Shown here in pieces: positions 55,300-64,000 of a stretch of 64,000 bases of DNA (position 1 is its first letter; every line of letters starts with the position of its first letter). This DNA is from Aselliscus stoliczkanus (taxonomy: Eukaryota > Chordata > Mammalia > Chiroptera > Hipposideridae): contig CM066727.1 of assembly GCA_033961575.1 (NCBI GenBank), positions 186,001-250,000 of the forward strand. Direction: 5' to 3'. The notes under the pieces were generated by a model, which was not told the origin of the DNA, searched no databases, and saw only the letters and a list, made by a program, of their open reading frames with translations. A program made the position numbers and the translations under genes.

Positions 55300-55698
55300 T
55301 TTTATTGGGGATTTGGGGGAGGGGATCAGCACTAGGGAATCAGGAAAGGGGAACAGACAAGTTGCTGTCCTTTTGTTCTTCAGTCTAGTTGTGGAGGACG
55401 TGGCTTCACTGGCCCATGTTGTTATTATCATTGGGCTCTTCCTTGGTGAGACAGTTCCTTGCCAGCCATTGGACGGTCGCTCACAAAAGCTCACACCAGC
55501 TGCCAGCCAGCCTCACTGCAGCCCACAGAGTAGCCAGTGACTCACGGCAGCCCAGTTCCAGGTGGAGCTGTTGTTCACCATCTTAGCAGTAGAGGGCGCA
55601 GGATCACTGGCCCTCTATATGGGATCCAAACCGGGGCGCTGCTGCTCAGAGCTGACGTCCCAAGCCAACTCCTGACCAACGTGCCACTCGGCTGGCTC
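55300..55698 (-). mobile_element. Composite tRNA SINE
   Basis: Minus-strand, near full length: AAAGATTTTATTGGGGATTT tail side, GTTGTGGAGGACGTGGCTTC body, head ending GTGCCACTCGGCTGGC. The words TTCTTTCATCT at about 55218 and 55701 look like the target duplication, with an AT-rich stretch (55230-55300) expanded from the tail. Confidence 0.9.
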
Positions 55699-56194
55699 TT
55701 CTTTCATCTCTTTTTCACCCGAACTTCTTGAAAGAGTTGAAGACAAAGTGTCACTTTGTCATCTTAGTAGACTGCTGCCCACTCTGTCTTTCACGTGACT
55801 CCTATGCTGCAACTGGCTCCTGCTACAGTCACAAGGACCTGTGTGTCACCAGGACTAGTGCACATGGCTCAGTAATCGTCACCACTTGGGTGTCCCAGAA
55901 GCACCACCTACCAGTCACAAAGCTGGACTTGGGATTCCATGCACTCTCCTCCCACAGCCCACCCAGGACAGTAACCCCCAGTACTGTGCCTGCAACGTCC
56001 CACTTCCACCATCTGGGTCATGTCTTCGTCTTGCTTACCGGGGTTTCCCAAGCATTTCAAAATTGATCTGCCCAGTCCTGCTGTTTCCTTGCTCCCAGCC
56101 ACTGCATCTCTCCTCAGAACAGCCAAAGTGATCTTGTAGAAATCTCATTGCCGTTCAAAAGTCAATGAATGTGACATCCCATTTACAAGCCAAG

Positions 56195-56650
56195 GAAGAA
56201 AAAGTGATACAATCATATCAATAGATGCACAAAAAGCATTTGGCAAAATTCAACAAAATCCGAAGTTCGTCATAAAAACATGAAACTAGGAAGAGAGGGG
56301 AAGGAACCTCACTCTGATAAAGAACATTTACAAAACCCTACAGCTGACATCATACTTGATGGTTAGAAACGACTGGGTTGTCAGAAAAGTCATGACGCAT
56401 TTTTGCAATGAAAAAATATAGAAAAAATACGTCATGACTTTTCCAACAACCCAATAGATGCTTTCCCACCATCAGGAAACAAGGCAGGGTGCCCTGTCAC
56501 ATCACTCCTTGTCAACATCACATTGGAAATCCTAGCTAATGCAGTAAGACCAGGAAAAGGAATAAAAGGTATATAGAGGGGGGAGGGAGAAATAAACTGT
56601 CTTTGTCCACAAATGGCATGATTGTCTATGGAAAACTTATTTCCCTGCTC
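56195..56650 (+). mobile_element. L1 ORF2 reverse-transcriptase fragment, interrupted by a MITE
   Basis: Plus-strand L1 with ATCAATAGATGCACAAAAAG, CATTTGGCAAAATTCAACAA, then after the MITE GATGCTTTCCCACCATCAGG and ACATTGGAAATCCTAGCTAA. It is broken by many changes and by the 82-bp insertion at 56373-56454. Confidence 0.88.
56373..56454. mobile_element. 82-bp palindromic mariner-like MITE
   Basis: Two inverted arms of about 31 bp, CTGGGTTGTCAGAAAAGTCA... at the left and the reverse complement TTGGGTTGTTGGAAAAGTCA... at the right, separated by about 20 bp of AT-rich loop. The GGGTTG-AAAAGT ends resemble mariner-type termini. No coding capacity; it must have been moved in trans. Inserted in an L1 next to a TA. 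Confidence 0.88.
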
Positions 56651-57849
56651 CAAATCCTACATCAAATTTCACTGTATCTAGGGTATAACTCCTGAGTCCT
56701 TTAAAGCCCCTGACTCGCTGCTCAGACGTGTTCATACCCCTCCCCCCTTGTTCACTTTGTCCTTGTTACCCGACTCTCGAGTGTTCACAGCACCAGCCCC
56801 TCCCAGCCCCTGAACCCTCAGCTTAAACCCCGCCCCCTGCCTTTCCTGCCGGAACCCTGTCCCTTCTTTGGGGTCTGGCAGAAGGGACACCTGACTTCCT
56901 TCCAGCCCTGCTGTACGGCCCCCTTGCCCTCAGTGCCTCCAACCCGGTTGATCGGCTGCTTGGCAGTTACTCAGCCAGAGGAGCCCTGGGTCGGGGAAGA
57001 GGGAAAGCAACTGCCAATCACTGGGGCACAGAAGTCAGACAAAAACATGTCCACTTTGCAACCTTCAGGGTGCATTCCCCACGAATTCTTGCCAGCTGCA
57101 CAGGTGGCCAACTTGATGATGCATTCCAGTACTGTCCCCTCCCTCCGATTTCCTGGATCAACCTCCCAGACAACCTGCACCCCAAACCCACATCTCAGGA
57201 CCTGCTTGTGGGGACCCTAGAGGAAGCTAAAGCTTTAACTTAATCACATTTCCTCGGAGAGTTGTCTCCTAATACCACAAGCTAGAGTGGTTGCCCTTGT
57301 AACATTCTCCAACAACACCCTGTATCTTCCAGTCAGATAGGCACTTATAACTTGTAATTGTACTGTGCTACTTTGAAAAATGACTCCCTAGATGGAAGGC
57401 TGCATAGTCCAGGGCCAGATCTGTTTCTTCTGCTCTCATACTGAGGGCACATGACAGGCACTGGACACACATTTGTGGTTTGTGCTGTGTTGCTGTGGCA
57501 TGAATGAATGAATACATGAATCTCCAAAGATGAAAGGATGGGGACAAATATGGAGAGGAGGAAAGTAAATTTTAAAATGAAAAAAAAAAATTGATCTAGA
57601 ATCTAGATTGGGTTGTGGTTTGGCACACACAATTCATTGGTTTTTGACAGTGGAGACAAAGCTGTCTTTGTCTAGAAACAGGAAGGAGAAATTCAGTGGT
57701 GGGCAGGTTTCTTTGCTTCATCTTGTATCCTCTCCCCTCAGCCTTTAGAACTTCTGAGTGAAAATAAACTGTAACTGATTAATAGGAGTGATCCATTATA
57801 TGAAAAAATCTTGTGGAGACAAAGTTGTTGTTTTTTTTTAAACTCTTTA

Positions 57850-58820
57850 ATTTTTATTATTATTATTTTTAACTTTATTGGGGAACAGCGTGTTTTTCCA
57901 GGTGGGGAACAGTGTGTTTTTCCAGGACCCATCAGCTCCAAGTCAAGTTGTTGTTTCTTTCTAGTTGCAGGGGGCGCAGCCCCACTATTACATGCGGGAA
58001 TCAAACCAGCAACCTTGTAGTTAAGAGCATGCGCTCTAACCAACTGAACCACCCGGCCGCCCCCGAGACAAAGCTTATTTACTTTTTTTTTTGAGGGCAG
58101 TATCACTGGCCCTCATATGTGGGATCCGAACCGGGGCCGCTGGCGTTGCAAGCCAGCACTTAACCACCATGCCACTTGGCAGGCCCAAGACATCTGCTTT
58201 GCTTTTTTTTTTTTTTTTTTAGCTGAGCCATCCTGCCACCTGTTGGCAGCTCAACGGCAAGTCAGCTCGGGCTGGCCTCGAACAGCTGTTGCTCAGAGCT
58301 CAGCTCGCACTCTTGAGCGAGCTCTTAACCAACTGAGCCCCTCGGCCGGCCCTTAAAACTTATAAAAAATTTTTATTTATTGTTTATTTTTAAATGTTTT
58401 AAATTGAGGAATTGGGGGAGGGGACAGCTAAGTTTTTGTTCTTCAGTCTTTGTTGTGGAGGGCGCCAGTCACCATCTGGCTTCCCATCGGCAGCCCATGG
58501 TCCCTAAGCTCAAGGTGCTGTGTTCAGTCTTAGTTGCTGGTGGGCGTAGCCACCATCCCATGTGGGAGTCGAACCAGTGGATTTGCTGTTAAAAGTGCAC
58601 GCCCTATCCTCTGAGCCATCTGGGCAGTAGCTCAGCTCAAGGTGCCGAGTTCAGTCTTGCTGTTACACCAGCTGAGCCATCCTGCCACCTGTTGGCAGCT
58701 CAGTGATAGTTCAGCTCAGTTGCAGCATTACTGGCCCATGTGGGAATCGAACCGTCAGCCCTGTTGCTCGGAACTCACGCTCTAAGCTGACTCTTAAGCA
58801 ACTGAGCCACTCCACTAGCC
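57850..58820 (-). mobile_element. Cluster of four or five tRNA-derived SINEs
   Basis: In order: 57866-58063 (body GTTGCAGGGGGCGCAGCCCC, head GCTCTAACCAACTGAACCAC); 58088-58185 (short head-type); 58205-58352 (CACCTGTTGGCAGCTCAAC type); and about 58400-58820, a composite of two or more tRNA-like parts. All are minus-strand, and most have their own T-run or T-rich end. Confidence 0.88.
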
Positions 58821-59667
58821 TGGAAACAATGCTTTTGATTAAAGATCTTGGAATTTCAGAAAAGATTGCTTTGTCCCATTCCAGATAGTTTGATCACCTG
58901 ATTCTCGTCTGCTATTCTAATCCCTACCCATTTCCCTGTCACATTTCATCTTGTTTTTTTACTTTTAGGAGCGTTCATGTCTTTACCTCATTTAAACTGC
59001 AGCGCTGCCCAGATAGAGACGCGGAAAAGTCCTTTATTGCAGAGGTATTAAACATGGGGCTACCTGAGTTGCCCAAGGTCAGGTACCTACATAATAGGGT
59101 GGGGAATAAAAGCAATCTCAGGTTCTCAGCCCAGCACAGGCTGTAACTCAGGACACAGTCATTTTCCTTCCCGGCCGGCAGTCCAATCTGGGAGGGAAGG
59201 GCATTCCCATGACTTTAATTGGGGTCTATCAAAATATGGCTAGTGTCGCTCAATTTTCCAGATCGCCGCAGGCTGTCAGCACAACTTCCCTGAATGAACT
59301 CTCCCTCCCCCACCGCTGGCTGTGCGGTCTGCGTGCTGCTGGCCGGCTGCCTCTGGACCCCGCTCACTAGCGAGGGGAGCGCCGCTCCCGGGACGTGGGG
59401 ACGCGGCGAGGGCCGCCATTCCTCCGAAGGGCAGCGCCCACGCGGGCGGCGCGGGCGGCGGGGAACGCACCGCTGCTGCGCGGGGCTGCCCTGGGCGCGA
59501 GCCCCTCAGGCGTGCGCCCCGCGGCGCCGGCCGGGCCCGCGCGTAACTTCCCGGCGCTTTCCGCGTCTGCGGCGCCCCCCGCCGGCGCCCCCCGCGCGCG
59601 GGGCCTCCCCGGGCGCCCAGTGCGCAGGCGCCGCCCGGGGCCCGGGCTCGAGCGCGGTCGGAGCGCG

Positions 59668-59691
59668 CGGCGGCGGCGGCGGCGGCGGCGG
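59668..59691 (+). repeat. (CGG)8 trinucleotide tract
   Basis: Eight uninterrupted CGG triplets in the CpG island, about 80 bp upstream of the MSALRQ ATG, so probably in a 5' untranslated region or core promoter if the island drives plus-strand transcription. Confidence 0.9.
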
Positions 59692-59771
59692 CGCAGGGAC
59701 CCGCGGGCGGCGGGCGGCCGCGCGGACAGACGGGCGCAGGGGCAGCGCGCCGGGCGGGGCCGCGCCCGAGG

Positions 59772-59789
59772 ATGTCCGCGCTGAGGCAG
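59772..59789 (+). CDS. Candidate first coding exon end, MSALRQ followed by a GT donor (speculative)
   Basis: Within the second CpG island, an ATG with A at -3 begins MSALRQ, and the Gln codon is followed directly by GTGCGAG (CAG|GTGCGAG), a strong donor match. Unspliced, the frame runs only about 46 residues of Gly/Ala/Arg before a stop. If this is the start of a gene, the rest lies to the right of or beyond the window. I do not recognise the hexapeptide, and it may equally be part of a 5' untranslated exon. Confidence 0.3.
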
Positions 59790-60539
59790 GTGCGAGCCCG
59801 GGGCCGCGGAGCCCGCGCAGGGGCCGGGCGCGGGGCCGGGCGCGGGGCCGTCGGGGGCGCGGGACGCGGGGCGCGGGCGGCGGGCGGCGGGGGCTCCGGG
59901 GGCGGCTGCTGAGCGCGGGGCGGTCCCCGAGCCTCCCGGGCGGGCGCGGGGGCGCCGCGGGGCCGGGTCCGGGCGGCGGGCGGGGGGCGCGGGGCGCCGA
60001 CCCCGGAGCGCCTGCCCTCCTCGGCCCCTCGCCGCTCCGGCCGCCCGCCTGTGGCTTCGCAGGTGCGCGGCCGGCGCTCGGCAGCCGGGATGCGGGGCTC
60101 GCACGCCGCGGTCTCGTGCCCGTCACAGAGCACGCGTGCGGCAGCGACTTCTTGCCCCCGGCACGGGCCGTGCGTGTGTGCGAGCCGCACACGCGGAGCG
60201 CAAGTGCGGGCGCGCGGGCGGCGGAGCGCAGAGCTGCCCGGGCGGGACGCCCCGGGCCGCGGCTCGCATGCGGGTGTCCGCGCGGGCGGCCCCTCCGGGG
60301 GCCCCCGGCTCCGACCCGGGACTCAGGCTGCTTTGCGGGCGGCCCGCCGCGAGTGCCGCTGCTCGTTGGAACCCCCCGCACCTCTGCAGGGCGCCACAGG
60401 GGAAAGCGCGGTCCCCGCATGTCTCAAAGCCGAGGCGACCCTCCCCCACAACTCGAAGGAACCGTATTTAGATTTGAGGTTCAGACGCGTTCCGGTACCT
60501 TTTTCATCTTACTTCACGGTCTTGGTGAAAGGTAACAGC

Positions 60540-62968
60540 TAACCAAGGGGAAAATGGTGAAATGATGAACAAATGGTAATTTTTTGGCAGGTCAGTGTGT
60601 TACTCTGGTGTTGAAAAAAAATGTGATTAATCAGGATTTTCCAGTAGCCAAATTGTCTTGTGCAGGCAGCTGGGTGACTCACAGATTTGGCTCTAATAGT
60701 AATTGTAGAGTGTGTGTACCATTTCCTTTCACATGGTGTGACTTTTTGATCGCTTGGGAGAGAACAAATTAGAATATTTTATGCCCCACATCTGGCAACG
60801 TGGCTAGCAGGCTGTGGGGAATACTGCCTGCCCAGGTACATCTGGGCTGTGAGAGCTGTGGACCTACTGGTGGAACAAAAGTGGGGAAGAAACATCCCGA
60901 GCCTATGACACGCTCCCCGCCACCAGTTCAGGCATCCTGTCCACATCAGGAGTTCTGTAAATGTGGCATTGTTCCCAGTGACAACCTGTGAACCGCCTGT
61001 GTTTTGTCTGAAAGTTACTCCTGCCCCTCATTAACTCTCTCCTCCAAAATGTCTTCTGTTCTTAGCCAAGGAGTCAGTCAAAGCACTGACTGTCTTAACT
61101 CCATTGGTCTGACCTGTCAGATCTACATATTTCATTTCAGGTTAACCGGCAAGCTTACAAGCAAAACGAGCACTCGGTCTATCCAAAATGATGAAGTGAT
61201 TCAAGTTTTCTCACCACAACAATGTTTCCTCAGATGGGCTTTCTAAATCAACTTTTTATACTGCTTATCACTGACTGATTCATCATTGTTAGCTTTCCTA
61301 CCAGACAACATTGCACGTACAGCATAGCTGTCCAAAGTGGCATAGTTTGAGACAGAAATAAATGCGTATTTATTTACCAACATTTTTGTTAGTTTTCAGA
61401 TATTTTAACAATATTTTGTTAGGCCTTTAACAATATTTTGTTACGTGTAATGTAGATGAATTAATAACAATATTTTTATTTTTACAGAATTTAGATTCTG
61501 TAAAAATTCCCAGTGACATAGATATGTCCTCCCATGCCAATGTATTGCTTTTTCTATTTTTGTCTTACTTCATTCTTGATACTGGTAGAAATTCCAAGTG
61601 AAATGTTAAAAGCTAAAAAGTGCTTTGCAGGGGCGGCCAGTTAGCTCAGGTGGTTAGAGCACAGGCTCATAACCCCAAGGTTGCCAGTTCGATCCCCGCA
61701 TGGGCCATAGAGCTGTGCCCCACAAAACTAGCCTGAAGACAACTACTTGAGTTGGAGCTGAGGGGTCCTCGAAAAACACAGGGTCCCCCATAGAAGTTTT
61801 TTAAAAAGTGCTTTGCACAATTTGAGTCACATTGGATTCTGGACACCCAGAATCCAACTAATTCTGAAATGACAGGGTTTTAATATTTTTAAAATTGTTG
61901 GAGGGTTTGCTAGCCCAGTTTTTAGCAGTGTTTTCCTTAAAGTGCCTATTAGATGAAATTGAAGAAAAACTGTAATTCTTTTGTAACCATATTGCAGGAA
62001 AACATCATGATTTCTCAGTTATTCAAGGAGTTGAATGACGTACAACTTCGATTATAGATTTTAAAGGGAAATTAATTAAATGTATTATTTATTGACCCTT
62101 GGAATGAAGATGCCATGGTCATTCATTGGCTACAATAAAAATAACTCTGATTCATCAGTTTGGCCAGATGGGAGTCCTATTTAGAGCACTGCCAGCATGT
62201 TGGCTTTAAAAGAATTACAGGCTTCCGTACAGGAAGTGAGCCGGCCCAGCATCAAATGCAGTTCAGAATCGTTCTTAATCAACCAGTTTTACGTACAAGT
62301 TATTTTTATCATATAACTATATTCCTAGCTGATTGCCGACTTTTAAATATGTTCTGTTGTTGTTTAAGTGCTTGTGCGTACAGAGAGGGAGCATGGCAAT
62401 TTATGTTTATGACGAAAACACTCGCTTTTAGGGAGCGCACCGTATGGTTTTGGTATCCACCTGGTGCGGTTGTAGCGGTGCAGGTCCAGTTCAAGTTCTG
62501 TGTCCACTGCGAGGCGATCACTTACCTTTTTGGTCACTGCCCCAAGTACCAGATTTGGAGTCCGTGTTAATCTCCTCGGCGAAGGCAATTGGAGCTCATG
62601 TGTAAAACCCCAGTTTGTCCTTTTTGTGTGCTGGTTTCCTGTAGCCTGGCTTTATCTGCCAGGGAAAAGCTTCTCTCAGTCAGCGGCTCGGAGGCCCCTC
62701 CCGCTCACCCTCCTTCCAGCCCTGGGGGGCTGCCCATGTCCTCAGCGGTTCTGGAATTCCCACGATGGCGCCCTCAGCGGCAGTCACTCTGGAGCGGCCA
62801 CACCCCTCCTGGATGGGGTCCAGTAGTTATTCCACCTGCCGTTGGTTGGATTTGTGCTTGAGCTATCTGTGGCTTCCTGGGGGAATCTTCCAGGGGCTGT
62901 TGACCTCACCAGACCAGGTTTCCTCTGGCTGCACTTGCCGTTCTCGGACAACCGCTCTGCTTTCTTTG
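60540..62968. other. Right-hand region downstream of the second CpG island
   Basis: AT-rich DNA with one SINE (61630-61800). If the island at 59.3-60.5 kb starts a plus-strand gene, this would be its first intron. I see no exon with convincing splice sites and coding similarity here. Confidence 0.5.
61630..61800 (+). mobile_element. tRNA-derived SINE with a Met-tRNA-like head
   Basis: Plus-strand: GTTAGCTCAGGTGGTTAGAG (A-box), an anticodon-loop-like GGCTCATAACCCC (CAT at the anticodon position), B-box GCCAGTTCGATCCCC, then a CACAAAACTAGCCTGAAGAC body. Both internal promoter boxes are intact, but this is a SINE and not a tRNA gene: it lacks a proper acceptor stem and carries the SINE body. 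Confidence 0.88.
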
Positions 62969-63268
62969 GAGACTCGGCCTTGCCCACTTGTAGGAGACTC
63001 GGCCTTGCCCACTTGTAGGAGACTCGGCCTTGCCCACTTGTAGGAGACTCGGCCTTGCCCACTTGTAGGAGACTCGGCCTTGCCCACTTGTAGGAGACTC
63101 GGCCTTGCCCACTTGTAGGAGACTCGGCCTTGCCCACTTGTAGGAGACTCGGCCTTGCCCACTTGTAGGAGACTCGGCCTTGCCCACTTGTAGGAGACTC
63201 GGCCTTGCCCACTTGTAGGAGACTCGGCCTTGCCCACTTGTAGGAGACTTGGCCTTGCCCACTTGTAG
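62969..63268 (+). repeat. 25-bp perfect tandem array, 12 copies
   Basis: Unit GAGACTCGGCCTTGCCCACT plus TGTAG, repeated exactly 12 times over 300 bp. Only the last copy differs, by one C-to-T (GAGACTTGG). Since 25 is not divisible by three, each frame passes through all phases in three copies, yet minus-strand frames stay open and read as a 25-residue peptide repeat. No gene evidence surrounds it. Confidence 0.97.
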
Positions 63269-63520
63269 GTTTTGGCTGTGGCAGACCCACCCTCTTTTAG
63301 AGGGGTCCTCCTGGTTGGTAAGGGATGTCATAGAGCCCCATCTTCCTCTCAGGAGTACTATATTTTGCCAAGTATAATGTGTTTCTGTGTATAATGTGCA
63401 CCCACGTTTTTGGCCCAAACTTTCAGGGGAAAAAAATCTTTCTTTTTAATTTTTTAATTCAAATTTTTATTTGTTTACATTTAGGTACTTGTTTTTTGTA
63501 TTATAAAGGATTTTTTAACA

Positions 63521-63548
63521 TTTATTTATTTATTTATTTATTTATTTT
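63521..63548 (+). repeat. (TTTA)n microsatellite abutting a SINE
   Basis: About six TTTA units lie directly at the T-rich (tail) side of the minus-strand SINE at 63549-63644. They probably grew from the SINE A-tail and its target duplication. Confidence 0.9.
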
Positions 63549-63644
63549 TTGAGGGCAGTGTCACTGGCCCTCATATGTGGGACCCGAACCGGGGCTGCTG
63601 GCGTCCCAAGCCAGCGCTTAACCACTGTGCCACTTGGCCGGCCC
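63549..63644 (-). mobile_element. tRNA-derived SINE, short head-type
   Basis: Minus-strand copy flanked by TAACATTTATTT direct repeats, with the TTTA microsatellite at its tail. Confidence 0.94.
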
Positions 63645-63892
63645 TAACATTTATTTTTTAACATATTATGGTACAAGAAATTTTATGTAACAAATAATTA
63701 CAAAACACAACAGATACGAGGTTCAAGAAATTTTATGTACTGGTAATAAATTTATGATATTTATGCATCATAGAAAGCCAAGAACTCTTCATTGTTGCAA
63801 GTTCATTGTAAGCTCAACAAAACTGATTATGATATTCCAGGGCATTATTTTGCGTAGAGATATCGTTATTGATTTCTAGGGTTACAGTTTTT

Positions 63893-64000
63893 TTTTTTTA
63901 AAGATTTTTTTTATTGGGGAATCGCGGGGGAGGGAAACATTGTTGGGGAGTCGGGGAGGGGGACAGCCAAGTTGTTGTCCTTCAATCTTAGTTGTGGAGG
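63893..64000 (-). mobile_element. Composite tRNA SINE, cut by the window edge
   Basis: Begins with TTTTTTTTTAAAGATTTTTT and ATTGGGGAATCGCGGGG, followed by GGGACAGCCAAGTTGTTGTC and TTAGTTGTGGAGG, the tail and body of the long SINE family. The head lies beyond the right end. Confidence 0.85.

Larger units (their letters stand above)
59290..60460. promoter_or_regulatory. Second CpG island, candidate promoter of the next gene (possibly DLGAP2)
   Basis: About 1.2 kb of very high GC and CpG density, the richest in the window, with abrupt AT-rich flanks. It contains a (CGG)8 tract and a short plus-strand frame ending at a good splice donor. In human, as I remember it, DLGAP2 lies next to ERICH1 and is transcribed away from it, so this island about 7.5 kb upstream of the ERICH1 start is where a DLGAP2 5' exon would be expected. 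No DLGAP2 protein sequence is visible, so the link is synteny only. Confidence 0.7.

Noticed and set aside
59276..60542. Frames of 245-413 codons over the second CpG island
   Set aside because: GC-driven lack of stops, both strands open at once. Only the short ATG with a good donor was kept, at low confidence.
61630..61705. Possible tRNA-Met gene
   Set aside because: It has A- and B-boxes and a CAT at the anticodon position, but lacks a matching acceptor stem and continues into a SINE body.
62969..63268. Possible CRISPR-like array
   Set aside because: The 25-bp units are directly adjacent with no spacers, and the DNA is mammalian. It is a minisatellite.
62784..63418. Minus-strand frames of 124-170 codons with 25-residue repeats
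   Set aside because: Generated by the 25-bp tandem array. No start context, neighbours or splice sites support a gene.

Overview
This is vertebrate, clearly mammalian, nuclear DNA: spliced genes with GT/AG introns, CpG islands, L1 fragments and dense tRNA-derived SINEs, with no operon-like gene packing. The SINEs have 5' heads beginning near GGGCCGGCC, composite bodies ending in alternating pyrimidine/CCCCAAT blocks, an AATAAA-like signal and an A-tail. They resemble, from memory, the tRNA SINEs of bats, perhaps a yinpterochiropteran such as a horseshoe or leaf-nosed bat. The species call is an inference. GC-rich minisatellites and CpG-rich stretches suggest a subtelomere-like setting, which fits the human position of the gene found here (8p23.3).

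The one gene that can be reconstructed end to end is ERICH1 (glutamate-rich protein 1), on the minus strand from 51880 (ATG) to 17225 (stop). It has six coding exons: 51859-51880, 45136-45282, 31237-31371, 22826-23293, 20252-20443 and 17225-17298. All ten splice sites are GT/AG, all five introns are phase 1, and the joined reading frame is open for 345 codons plus a stop. It matches human ERICH1 in order and sequence, but the acidic repeat region is much shorter. Its promoter lies in a CpG island (about 51.5-53.1 kb) that also holds a G-rich minisatellite.

Layout: 1-16.9 kb is intergenic DNA beyond the ERICH1 3' end, with SINEs, L1 pieces and a 13-bp minisatellite at 5.2-5.7 kb. 16.9-51.9 kb is ERICH1; its introns hold L1s, SINE stacks, a deleted mariner element at 35.8-36.3 kb and two GC-rich minisatellites beside exon 5. 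51.9-59.2 kb is intergenic, with two further L1 regions, a palindromic MITE nested in one of them, and a SINE cluster. 59.3-60.5 kb is a second CpG island with a (CGG)8 tract and a short candidate first exon on the plus strand. By remembered synteny it could be the start of DLGAP2, but this is not proven. The right end (60.5-64 kb) has a SINE, a perfect 12-copy 25-bp tandem array and two more SINEs.

I did not find a new gene system. The most informative oddities are a 52-bp tail-less SINE-head insertion with perfect 12-bp target duplications, a three-deep SINE stack sharing one target motif, a palindromic MITE that could fold as a hairpin, a mariner relic with a D-to-N change at its third catalytic position, and tandem arrays sitting in or beside CpG islands. 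The long open frames over the GC-rich arrays are artefacts of stop-poor repeats.
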